Shown: positions 46,901 through 57,788 of the stretch, piece by piece
Layout of the letters: every line of letters starts with the position of its first letter
Position numbering within the stretch: position 1 is the stretch's first letter
From: Adiantum capillus-veneris
Taxonomy: Eukaryota; Streptophyta; Polypodiopsida; Polypodiales; Pteridaceae
DNA: 64,000 nt
Direction: 5' to 3'
Assembly: GCA_014529385.2 (NCBI GenBank)
Contig: CM043971.1
Span: forward strand, 93,154,840 to 93,218,839
Notes under the pieces: model-generated
Databases searched by the model: none
What the model was told of the DNA's origin: nothing
Seen by the model: only the letters and a program-made list of their open reading frames with translations
Program-made: the position numbers and the translations under genes

Positions 46901-49849
46901 CAATAGAGTTAGCTTCGACAAATGGTGGAGCATCGTTCTCTCCATGTTTCAATGGAGCCTAGCTTGAACAAGTGGTGGACCTTTGTTTCTCTATTTGTTT
47001 CAATAGAGTTAGCTTGGACAAGTGGTGGACCTTGGAACGAAACCCCCATGTAAAACCTATCATGGTCACTCCAAGTGGTAAGAAAGAATAACCTTTAAGA
47101 TGTAGCCTTATAGGTTGGACAAGTGGTGGACCTTAACACCCACATATTCTTAATATAATGACATAGAGTGGAAAAGTGGTGAATCTTGAGACCAAACCAC
47201 TCATGCTACTAAGGATAATAGGTTGGACAAGTGGTGGACCGTGAATGTAAACCCCCGCATGTAGGAAATATCGTGGGTTTAAGGTATTTCAATGGAGCCT
47301 AGCATCTTGGAGAAATGGTGCAGCTTGCTTCTTTGCATGTTTCAATGGAGCCTATCTTGGACAAATGGTGGAGCATCCTTCTCTACATGTTTCAATGGAG
47401 CCTAGCTTGGACAAGTGGTGGACCTTTTCTTCACTCTATCTTTCAATAGAGTTGGCTTGGACAAGTGGTGGACCTTGGAACCAAACCCCCATGTAAAACC
47501 TATCATGGTCACTCTAAGTGGTCAAATAGAATAACCACTAAGATATAGTCTTCTAGGTTGGACAAGTGGTGGACCTTCACACCCAGATATTCTTAATATA
47601 ATGACATAGAGTGGAAAGTGGTGAATCTTGAGAGCAAACCACTCATACTACTAGCGATAATAAATTGGACAAGTGGTGGACCTTGAATGTAAACCCCCCA
47701 TCTACGAAATATCGTGGGTTTAAGGTATTTAGATGGAGCCTAACATCTTGGAGACATGGTGCATCTTGCTTCTCTTCATGTTTCAATGGAGCCTATCTTG
47801 GACAAATGGTGGGGCATCCTTCTCTCCATGTTTCATTGGACCCTATCTTGGACAAGTAGTGGACCTTTGCTTCTCTCTCTGTTTCAATAGAGTTAGCTTG
47901 GACAAGTGGTGGACCTTAGAACCTAACCCTAACGTAAAACCTATCATGGTCACTCCAAGAGGTGAGAAAGAACAACCTTTAAGATATAGCCTTATAGGTT
48001 GGACAAGTGGTGGACCTTAACACCCAGATATTCTTGATATAATGACATAGAGTGAAAAAGTGGTGAATCTTGAAACAAAACCACTCATGCTACTAGTGGT
48101 AATAGCTTGGACAAGTGTTGGACCTTGAAGCTAAACCTCCCATGTTTCAATAGAGTTAGCTTCGACAAATGGTGGAGCATCCTTCCCTCCATGTTTCAAT
48201 GGAGCCTAGCTTGGACAACTGGTGGACCTTTGCTTCTCTCTATGAGAAGAATAGAATTAGCTTCGATAAGTGGTGGACCTTGGACCCAAACTCCCATGTA
48301 AAACATATCATGGTCATTCCAAGTGGTGACAAACAATACCCTTTAAGATATACCCTTATAGGTTGGACAAGTGGTCAACCTTAACACCCTGATCTTCTTA
48401 ATATAATGACATAGAGTGGAAACGTGGTGAATCTTGAGACCAAACCACTCATGCTACTAGGGATAATAGCTTGGACAAGTGGTTGACCTTGAATTTAAAC
48501 CCCACATGTAAAAAATATCGTGGGTTTAAGCTTTTAATGGATCCTAGGATCTTGGAAACATGGTGCAGCTTGCTTCTCTTCATGTTTCAATGAAGCCTAT
48601 CTTCGACAAATGGTGACTCATCCTTCTCTCCATGTTTCAATGGAGCCTAGCTTAGACACGTGGTGGACCTTTTCTTCTCTCTATGTTTCCATAGAGTTAT
48701 CTTTGACAAGTTGTGGACCTTGGAACCAAACCCCCATGTAAAACATATCATGGTCATTCCAAGTGGTGAGAAAGAATACCCTTTAAGATATAGCCTTATA
48801 GGTTGGACAAGTGGTCGACCTTAAAACCTAGATCTTCTTAATATAATGACATAGAGTGGAAAAGTGGTGAATCTTGAGACCAAACCACTCATGCTACTAA
48901 GGATAATAGGTTGGACAAGTGGTGGACCGTGAATGTAAACCCCCGCATGTAGGAAATATCGTGGGTTTAAGGTATTTCAATGGAGCCTAGCATCTTGGAG
49001 AAATGGTGCAGCTTGCTTCTTTGCATGTTTCAATGGAGCCTATCTTGGACAAATGGTGGAGCATCCTTCTCTACATGTTTCAATGGAGCCTAGCTTGGAC
49101 AAGTGGTGGACCTTTTCTTCACTCTATCTTTCAATAGAGTTGGCTTGGACAAGTGGTGGACCTTGGAACCAAACCCCCATGTAAAACCTATCATGGTCAC
49201 TCTAAGTGGTCAAATAGAATAACCACTAAGATATAGTCTTCTAGGTTGGACAAGTGGTGGACCTTCACACCCAGATATTCTTAATATAATGACATAAAGT
49301 GAAAAAGTGATGAATCTTGAGAGCAAACCACTCATGCTACTAGCGATAATAGGTTGGACAAGTGGTTGATCTTGAATGTAAACTCCCCATGTACAAAATA
49401 ACGTGGGTTTAAGGTAGTTCGATGGAGGCTAGCATCTTGGAGACATGGTGCAGCTTGCTTCTCTTCATGTTTCAATGGAGCCTAGCTTGGACAAATGGTG
49501 GAGCATCCTTCTCTCCATGTTTCAATGGAGCCTAGCTTGGACAAGTGGTGGACCTTTGCTTCTCTCTCTGTTTCAATAGAGTTAGCTTGGACAAGTGATG
49601 GAGCTTGGAACCAAACCCCCATGTAAAACCTATCATTGTCACTCCAAGTGGTAAGAAAGAATAACCTTTAAGATATAGCCTTATAGGTTTGACAAGTGGT
49701 GGACCTTAACACCCACATATTCTTAATATAATGACATAGAGTGGAAAAGTGGTGAATCTTGAGACAAAACCACTCATGCTACTAGCGTTAATAGGTTGGA
49801 CAAGTGGTGGACCTTGAATGTAAATCTTCCATGTTTCAATAGAGTTAGT
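43930..49849. repeat. Minisatellite array with higher-order units
   Basis: The core TTGGACAAGTGGTGGACC recurs roughly every 40-120 bases. Sets of five or six variants form a higher-order unit of about 360-470 bp, marked by the phrase ATAGGTTGGACAAGTGGTGG followed by ACCTTAACACCCA at about 45095, 45530, 45895, 46355, 46745, 47113, 47560, 48000, 48360, 48805, 49240 and 49687. A block of about 458 bp at 47146-47604 recurs almost unchanged at 48834-49292. Open frames rich in WTSGGP or DKWW are by-products of the repeat. Confidence 0.93.
44240..44425. repeat. AT-rich 20-22 bp repeat with GGCGGGA
   Basis: Five or so units of the type TTTAGGCGGGATATTTTAAAA inside the array region, alternating AT-rich runs with GGCGGGAT or GGAGGGAT. 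Confidence 0.65.
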
Positions 49850-49927
49850 GGGGCCCACAGTCACATGGCCTATGTAGATAATGATTTCTTCATTTCTAAA
49901 TTGTAGAATTTCTCCCCCCTCCTCCCC

Positions 49928-49936
49928 TATATAAAG
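49928..49936 (+). promoter_or_regulatory. Gypsy-2 LTR TATA box
   Basis: TATATAAAG before AGGGGTCACC; the same sequence is at 57074 in the 3' LTR. Confidence 0.65.
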
Positions 49937-50523
49937 AGGGGTCACCATCACACAAAGACACACAACATCACCAAAGAACACACTATGCACTGTGTGTGCC
50001 TAGTGCACACACACACACCCCCACACCATCACCATCACCACAATCACCATGCTTGTCTTGAGCATGACCTCTACACCCTTGGCTATGGAAGATGAAGGGC
50101 AACTAAATGAAGGATGATGGCCATAATCCTCGTGCGAGTCTTCGCCATCAACTCCCACCTATCCGCCATGTGCTCTACCACTCTCTCCCTTCTCATTCCC
50201 CTACCCTATGCTCCCCATTTCATCGCCTAATTCTCTAAATAAAGCTTGAGGTTTTGTGAGTATGTTTTCTTGCAAGGTTTTGCCCATGTGAGGTGTGCAG
50301 AATCGCCACCTAGTCTTGTGTTTTGGAGTGAGCTTGTGTATGTGTGAAGGGTGTGCGGATTCGCCATCCTTTTGTGATGCCTAAGTACTAAGCCGCTATA
50401 CCCCCTCCCTCACTCTCTCTCTCTCTCTCTCAATTGATCTCATTCCCTTTCCTTTTCATCATTACTCCCAAGCATCCATCTCTCTTGGATGAAAACTTTG
50501 TTATGGTGGTGTGTTGTTTGCGT

Positions 50524-50551
50524 CCTAGCCGCTGAAGCTAGGTGGTGCCCC
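50524..50551 (+). promoter_or_regulatory. Conserved hairpin and PBS look-alike in U5
   Basis: CCTAG (50524-50528) and CTAGG (50538-50542) form a stem, followed directly by TGGTGCCCC. The counterpart in gypsy 1 is at 31182-31212, with a different loop. Confidence 0.55.
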
Positions 50552-50646
50552 CTGTTTGCTTTACCATGACAGGCTCGAGGCGCGCCATTCGGTCCCCGAT
50601 GTTTTAGAGGCCGTCGGGGTTCGGGGTTCGCTTTGCTCCCGTCATT

Positions 50647-50663
50647 TGGTGCCCCCACTGAGG
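50647..50663 (+). other. Gypsy-2 primer binding site
   Basis: TGGTGCCCCCACTGAGG two bases after the LTR end, identical to gypsy 1. Confidence 0.75.
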
Positions 50664-50717
50664 ATCTTTTCATGAAACCCTTCAGTTTACAAGACTGAAA
50701 CCCTTAAACTATTGTGA

Positions 50718-51192
50718 ATGGATGAATGGCTAGCAGGATTTGCTAATTGGATGACAGAAGAAGAAGAGCTCCAAGCACAACTAGACGAACTCCGCATCTC
50801 CATCGAAGCTCGAGTGCCAAGCATAACGGTAATCAATTTGCAGTGGGAGAGTCAACCAACACGCCAAACCCAGTGGATATACATAGGCCAAGTGCCAAGA
50901 AGAAGAAGGAGAAGGTCGAAACTATGTCCGCAACCTACAACCAACCCACAACAACAAAATGGAAGGAGCTCTATATAATAGAGAATCAACACTATTCTAC
51001 TTTGAGAATCGGGTAACTCAAGTCACTGAGGTAATTATCACAGTCAGTTTTCAAGTTGCACCTGATGCTGCAGCACAGATAACGGAATCATTGGCTCACA
51101 CTCTCACTAGAGAAACTAGGGATCTACTGAGTTGTTTCAGGAAAGAACACCACCCTCTCCCACAAGCTTGGACAGTGACTAAGCACCTCTAA
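50718..51192 (+). other. Gypsy-2 leader with overlapping open frames
   Basis: Contains an acidic frame starting MDEWLAGFANWMTEEEE at 50718 and a further frame to 51192 (VTEVIITVSFQVAPDAAAQ). They have no recognised domain and could be decayed accessory frames. Gypsy 1 has no clear counterpart to the first one. Confidence 0.3.
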
Positions 51193-51199
51193 ACTTCAC

Positions 51200-51418
51200 A
51201 TGAATCAGTACAACCTACCTCAAGACAGATCACACATACCAACACGTGTACGCTCAATCAAGGTAATACTGGATTTGAAGGCTCACTACCAGCACGTCAT
51301 TGACACCATGCCGGGTGGGGAGCGGTTTTTGGAGGTTCTGGCATCAGATCAACCATTTGTCTTACCTTTGGTACAAGGCAATGTACCGTTTGAAGTTTTA
51401 ATCTATGTCCTAGTATAA
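51200..51418 (+). CDS. Pre-gag small ORF of gypsy 2
   Basis: A 72-codon frame 84 bases before gag, similar in size, position and C-terminus to the two pre-gag frames of gypsy 1: LKAHYQHVI, then RFLEVLASDQPFVLPLV and FEVLIYVLV. No known domain. Confidence 0.5.
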   Translation: MNQYNLPQDRSHIPTRVRSIKVILDLKAHYQHVIDTMPGGERFLEVLASDQPFVLPLVQGNVPFEVLIYVLV

Positions 51419-51501
51419 GAGGGTATACACGCCTCCTTGTAAAGAAGAAAAAAACTTTTGCAAGTTAAGCAGTGTGTCTTTCTAGCTCTCTCTCAATAAT
51501 C

Positions 51502-54500
51502 ATGGCAAGTGTAGCATTTCCAACATTTAAAGGAAAGACGGGGGAGGATTTGGTAACAGACTTCCTAGATGACTTTGAAGTAGCATGTGTAGTGAGCAAC
51601 AAAGATACGGATGAATCCCGGGTTAGAATCTTTAAGCATCTCATGAAGCTAGAAGCTAGATCATGGTACAATGCACTTCCACAAGCAACCAAGGATGACT
51701 GGGAACCCTTAAAAACCGCTTTTAAGAGGCGCTTTGGGGGAGGTACCACTTCAGAAAAGTTGTGGGACAAGTTGAGAGACTTGAAGCAGGAGGGTCTTTT
51801 AGAATATGCCACCTATGAGTCCAAATTTGTGGATTTGTGGGAACGGTGGGTTGAGTCACTGGCAAGGGGGGAAGCCGCACCCGATTTCCTAAAAAAAGAT
51901 TGGTTCACGCATGGCTTATGGCCGCTTCTCAAGGAGAAGGTGAAAGGTAGATTCCCGGCTACGTACGAGTTAGCCGTTGAGATTGCTCACCTTAAGGACA
52001 AGAAGCTGCGAATGAAAGCCAAGGAAACCGAATCAATAGAAGCAGGAACATCGCGTCGACCAGCAACTACGACAACCACCATACCACCACCACCGGCTCT
52101 TGGGGTAAGAGATGACCAACAAGATATGTTGGCCCATATTACTCACCAACTGCAAAATTTGTCTGTCCACTTAATACAGCAAGGGAGGAGTCAAGAAAGA
52201 GATCAAGACCCTGGAAGAGATGGACGACAAAACAGGGAGTATCATTGCTACAACTGCGGAGCAGATGGTCACGGTATGTACTACTGTCCCAAACCACGAC
52301 AAAACTATAATAGAGGAGGTAGGAGGAACCAATTGTCACCCCCTAGAGAAAGAACACCCCCACCCCAAGCACCACCCCCACCAACACAAATTCTACGTCC
52401 ACCCCAGACACCACTACAAGCATCCATCCCACCTCTTCCACCAGCCCCACCACCTGATCGCCCTGTAAACATCATAAGGCTAGAAGAGAAAGGAAAAGCC
52501 GTAGTAGTGGATCAACCCAGAGCAAAGGAGAGGGACAAGGGTAAGGAGAAGGTAACCTTTTTAGAACCACTTGAAGCCATGACTGTGAAAAGAGTTAGGA
52601 GGGAGAAAGCTACACAATCAGATGATGAGAGAAGCATGAGAGGAGAAACTAGCAAGAGGCCATCCAGGCCACGATGGAAATTGGGCATCACCGACTTCCA
52701 GCTAGGGGTGAGGATTGGCAAGCAGAAGCAAATGAATCTGGAAACATCGACAGATGAAACCACTAGCGAATCTTCCAGTTCTGAGGAGGAGACCACATCC
52801 ACCGAAGAAAGTGACAGTTCCATTGATGTGATGGGTATCATTATGAAGGATCCACAAAGGGTAAGCACAACTGGTGATCCATCACCAAAAGGGAAACCCA
52901 ATGAAGAGGAGAGAAAATCACCTGGCCTAGGAGGAAGTAGGTTGAAGGGTATGTTGTCTACGGAATTAACACTTGAGGAGAAAGATAGTTTTTTGCAAAT
53001 GTTGATGGGATTTCCTAACCTGTTCATTGACAACTATGAAAGAATCACAGGCATTACATTGGTGGAACATCATATTAAGCTGAAGGAAGGGGTAAAACCA
53101 GTTGTGCAAAAGCTACGACGATTGGGGGTCATACAAGAAAAGGCACTCTTGGCCGAGGTAAGGAAACTGTTAGAGGCGGGATTCATCTATCCTGTAGAAA
53201 ACTCAGAATGGGTGTCACCCGTAGTGGTGACGCCTAAAAAGAATGGTAAGTGGAGGGTCTGTGTTGACTACAAACCACTAAATGCAGCTACAAAGAGAGA
53301 CCACTTTCCTCTCCCTTTCTTGGATGAAATTCTGAATGAAGTAGTGGGTTTTGAATGCTATACCGTCTGTGATGGTTATTCTGGATACTTTCAAATACGC
53401 ATAGCCTTGGAAGATCATCTAAAAACCACTTTTATCATGCCATGGGGTTGTTTTGCATACAGGGTTATGCCATTTGGTCTCACAAATGCACCTGCCACAT
53501 TCCAAAGATATGTCACATATGTTTTTCAACCATTCTTTGGAACATCCATAAGAGTGTTCATTGATGATTTTTGTATATATAGCTCCCGTATTTCACATTT
53601 AGAAAAGGTAACTGAAGGTTTGGCCAGGTTGCAGAGCCTAGGTGGGCAATTAAATGTGGATAAATGCCACATTGGGGAGAGTAAAGTCATTCTACTAGGC
53701 CATGAAATTTCAGCAAAAGGTATCAACGCCGACCCAAGTAAGGTGTCCGCACTCATAGCCCTACCTTCACCAACGACCGCACGTCAACTAGTCTCTTTTC
53801 TACAGAAGGTGAGGTACTTAAGTAGATTCATACATCTACTATCACAACTTGTTCTACCACTGCAACAACTCACTCAAAGATCAACTTTCACTTGGGACGA
53901 GGAAAGCGAACATCACTACAACAAGGTAAAGGAGGTCTTAGCCACTCTGCCAACTATCTCACCACCTAAGTGGGATGAAAAATTCTATGTCACCTCAAGT
54001 GTTGGTGATGACTCATTGGGGGCTGTGCTACTCCAAAAGGATACAACGACATCTTTCATGAGGCCAATCTACTTCTCTAGTCGAATGATGACAGCAGGAG
54101 AAAAAGGTTTCACCCATGTGGAACACTTAGTCCTAGCTCTTAGATTTGCAACTACAAAGTTTAGGTCATATTTGCTGCCTAAGCAATTTGTGATTCTAAC
54201 CACGGATGAAATATTTCCCTATGTTGTACAACACATGGATGTGTCTGCTAGAATTACTAAATGGCTAGTTCGTCTGCAAGAGTTTGACTACACGGTACAG
54301 GTAGAAAGCACGACAAGGGCAAGTTTGGGGGGACTCATGACCTACCAAGTCTTTGAAAGGAAGGAGAAGCAATCTAAGGAAGGAGAAGTCCGATTATCTC
54401 CAGTACCACCGATGGTAGAAGGAGCATACTCTCTCTACTTTGATGGAGCCTACAAGCGAGCGTCCGACAAAGCAGCTGCAGGAATAGTGGTCTTTGATGA

Positions 54501-56211
54501 CAAAGGGACAAAGGTATTTTCGTTGGGCCAATTGTTAGATTCACATTCTAACAATGAAGCTGAGTATGCAGCACTAACCAAGGGTCTACAATGGTGCGTC
54601 TCGCAAGGTGTACAACGCCTTAATGTATTTGGGGATGCTCTACTTCTGGTAAGGCAAGTAAATGGAGCATGGACATGCAAGAATCCTAGTTTAAGGACTC
54701 ACTTAAGTGGTGTAAAAACCTTGTTGGGTAAGTTTGAAGAAGTTCAAATACACCATATCCCAAGGGCTCAAAACCAAGAAGCAGATGCCCTAGCAAGTGA
54801 AAGACTACAGGAAGTGGTGATTGGAGCAATAAAACTAAAGCTCCCTCTATTTCAAGGAAGTGATGCCCTGCCTGACATCATGCATTTTTTGGAAACAGGG
54901 GAATGCCCATCAGATTTAACAAAGGGACAGAAGCAATGGCTGACGCGGAAGGCCACAAGGTATCGACTCATCAATGATGGTTTGTACTGTAAGGGTAAGG
55001 ACCAAATACTCAGGAAGGTCCCTCTCTCTCAGGAAATCACGGGAGTAATTGCTAGCTGTCACGATGGGGTTTGTGGTGGTCACTTTGCCCTAGACATAAC
55101 AAGTAGGAAAATCTTGCAGGCAGGCTTCATATGGCCTAGCCTCAACCGTGATGTACACCATTGGTGCAAAACGTGTAAGTTGTGTCAAAAGGTCGGCACT
55201 AGGTCACTTATGCCTGAACCACAGACACCTATTCTCTCATATGGCCCATTTGAAAAATGGGGTATCGATGCCATTGGGCCATTACCTAGGGCCAACTCAG
55301 GAAAATTCTACATTATCATGGGGGTCGACTACATGACTAGATGGGCAGAGGCTACAGCCACCACTAGAATCACAGCGATAGAGGTAGCTAAATTTATCTA
55401 CGAGCACATATGATGTAGGTTTGGCACACCTTTAGAGATCATCTCTGATAGAGGGCCAGGTTTCAGAGCAGACTTGGTAGGAGAATTAATGCAGAAACTG
55501 GGCATTACAAGGAGGCACTCTTCACCATATTACCCTCAATGTAATGGCCTAGTTGAAAAGGTAAATGGAATGGTTTCTAAAATTATTACCAAGCAGGTAA
55601 ACAATCATCCTGGAGACTGGGATAAGTATCTACTACCAGCTTTATGGGCCTACAGAACTTCATTTCGTACATCCTTGGGATTCACACCGTATCATCGAGT
55701 ATTTGGTAAGGAAGCAATCTTGCCCATTGAAGTGCAACTACAAAGTCTCAGAGTAATGGCAAGCCAACTTCAACAACCCAACATGCATTTGAGAGATCAC
55801 ATCATCAACTTGGAAAGACTGCAGCTAGAGCTGGACAGAGAAGAAGCAATAAATTATTATGCAGCACAAGCAGAGCATAGACGGCTTAGCTTTAACGAGC
55901 ATCTCCGGAAAAAAGAATTGAAGAAAGGAATATTGGTGCTCTGCTACGACAATCACTTCGACACGCGCAAGGATAAGAAATTCCTACTCCGATGGGGAGG
56001 TCCTTTCATCGTCAGGCAAAAGTATGCCAATGGAAGCTACCAGCTTATGGAGGTTGATGGAAAACTTCATAAAACCACGGTAAATGGTTGGCGACTTAAA
56101 CATTATTTTCTTCAATTTGACCAGGCTCCACCAATTGACATTCCAGATGAGGACACACCATCAACCGCCACCTCCGACGATAATGATCAAATAGATGAGC
56201 TAGAGACATGA
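51502..56211 (+). CDS. Gypsy-2 gag-pol lacking protease, one stop
   Basis: Start ATG 51502 (MASVAFPTF); the upstream in-frame ATG at 51472 adds ten codons without gag similarity. Order: gag (WYNALP...FKRRFGGG), zinc knuckle CYNCGADGHGMYYC, long proline-rich and acidic linkers, RT with FIDDFCIY (residue about 687), degenerate first RNase H (VTSSVGDDSLGAVLLQ), archaeal-type RNase H (LYFDGAY, NNEAEY, FGDALL, NQEADALA), integrase (WGIDAIGPL, ISDRGPGF, PQCNGLVEK). About 1569 codons. The protease segment present in gypsy 1 (about 33020-33600) is absent without breaking the frame, around 52700-52740. TGA at 55411-55413 interrupts integrase where gypsy 1 has TGT. Confidence 0.9.
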
Positions 56212-56223
56212 ATGCCTCTAGCC

Positions 56224-56239
56224 AAAAGGGGAGGGCTAA
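56224..56239 (+). other. Gypsy-2 polypurine tract
   Basis: AAAAGGGGAGGGCTAA directly before TGATGGGGGC of the 3' LTR. Confidence 0.85.
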
Positions 56240-57788
56240 TGATGGGGGCTTTTCACAGGCCAACAAGCTCCCATACCCCTCTTCTCTCGTGCCCACCCCA
56301 TGAAAATCCCCTCTTAGGGAGGGAGTGATAAAAGACATTGGAAAAAAGTAAGAAAAACTAAAGTATGATTATGTAAATATATAAGAAAGGTAAAATAGGC
56401 CACCTCATGCCTGCGGGGTAGCCCATCCCCACCTTGCCTCCTTTTTCTTCACTGTTGCCCCGCCGTGTGTCCCTTTTCCTCTCCTCCACTCAAAAGGTCA
56501 ACCCCCTCTCTCTTCCCCTTGTCCTTTCTCCTTTCTCTCTCCCCTCAAGCTACCCCACCTCTCACCAATAATGCATTATAACTCACCAATAATGCACCAA
56601 CTCACATGCAACTTACCCTATCTTCCAAAATAGTATACCCCACCCCCTCTTTCTCTCTCCTATCATATCCCATGACCCAAATATCCCCCCCTCTCTCTAA
56701 AGGGCACCATGTCTCTTGTCTTGTAGCTAAATAACCTCCCCCACACTCACACAAACTCAGTTTCACTGAAAAAGGTGCCCACAGACCCATCCCCACCCGG
56801 TGGTTACCTGATTTTTCTTGTGTTCACACACATCTGCACACAGATTCACCTCTGAACACACTCCCCTCTCTCCCCTCTTGTAATTACTTTATTCTCCATG
56901 TCACCTCTCACTTTTTTTCATCAACCCATCTCTCTCTCTTAGTCTCTCTCTCATGAGACTGCTGTTCTGGCACATATACACACAGCCAGACAAGTGGGGC
57001 CCACAGTCACATGGCCTATGTAGATAATGATTTCTTCATTTCTAAATTCTAGAATTTCTCCCCCCTCATCCCCTATATAAAGAGGGGTCACCATCACACA
57101 AAGACACACAACATCACCAAAGAACACACTATGCAATGTGTGTGCCTAGTGCACACACACCCACACCCACACCATCACCATCACCACAATCACCATGCTT
57201 GTTTTGAGCATGACCTCTACACCCTTGGCTATGGAAGATGAAGGGCAACTAAATGAAGGATGATGGCCATAATCCTCGTGCGAGTCTTCGCCATCAACTC
57301 CCACCTATCCTCCATGTGCTCTACCACTCTCTCCCTTCTCATTCCCCTACCCTATGCTCCCTATTTCATCGCCTAATTCTCTAAATAAAGCTTGAGGTTT
57401 TGTGAGTATGTTTTCTTGCAATGTTTTGCCCATGTGAGGTGTGTGGAATCGCCACCTAGTCTTGTGTTTTGGAGTGAGCTTGTGTATGTGTGAAGGGTGT
57501 GCGGATTCGCCATCCTTTTGTGATGCCTAAGTACTAAGCCGCTATACCCCCTGCCTCACTCTCTCTCTCTCTCTCACTTGATCTCATTCCCTTTCCTTTT
57601 CATCATTACTCCCAAGCATCCATCTCTCTTGGATGAAAACTTTGTTATGGTGGTGTCTTGTTTGCGTCCTAGCCGCTGAAGCTAGGTGGTGCCCCCTGCT
57701 TGCTTTACCATGACAGGCTCGAGGCGCGCCATTCGGTCCTCGGTGTTTTAGAGGCCGTCGGGGTTCGGGGTTCGCTTTGGTCGTGTCA
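56240..57788 (+). repeat. Gypsy-2 3' LTR
   Basis: 1549 bp, TGATGG to GTGTCA. The first 755 bp have no counterpart at the 5' side. Contains GACAAGTGGGGCCC (about 56988-57001), similar to the surrounding minisatellite core. Confidence 0.88.

Larger units (their letters stand above)
49850..50644 (+). repeat. Gypsy-2 5' LTR, truncated
   Basis: 795 bp matching 56995-57788 with few differences. TATATAAAG at 49928-49936 survives, so transcription could still start here. A CT tract lies at about 50412-50430 and the hairpin/PBS look-alike at 50524-50551. Confidence 0.9.
49850..57788 (+). mobile_element. Ty3/gypsy element 2, Tat type, 5' truncated
   Basis: A gypsy element inside the array. Its 3' LTR is complete (56240-57788) but the 5' LTR lacks the first 755 bp and begins abruptly at GTGGGGCCCAC. 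The primer binding site and purine tract match those of gypsy 1. The polyprotein is nearly open but lacks a protease. No target duplication can be read because the left end is gone. Confidence 0.9.

Noticed and set aside
44762-48384. Open frames rich in DKWW and WTSGGP as a repeat-protein gene family
   Set aside because: They arise from reading the minisatellite, stop and restart with each unit, and have no consistent start or frame.
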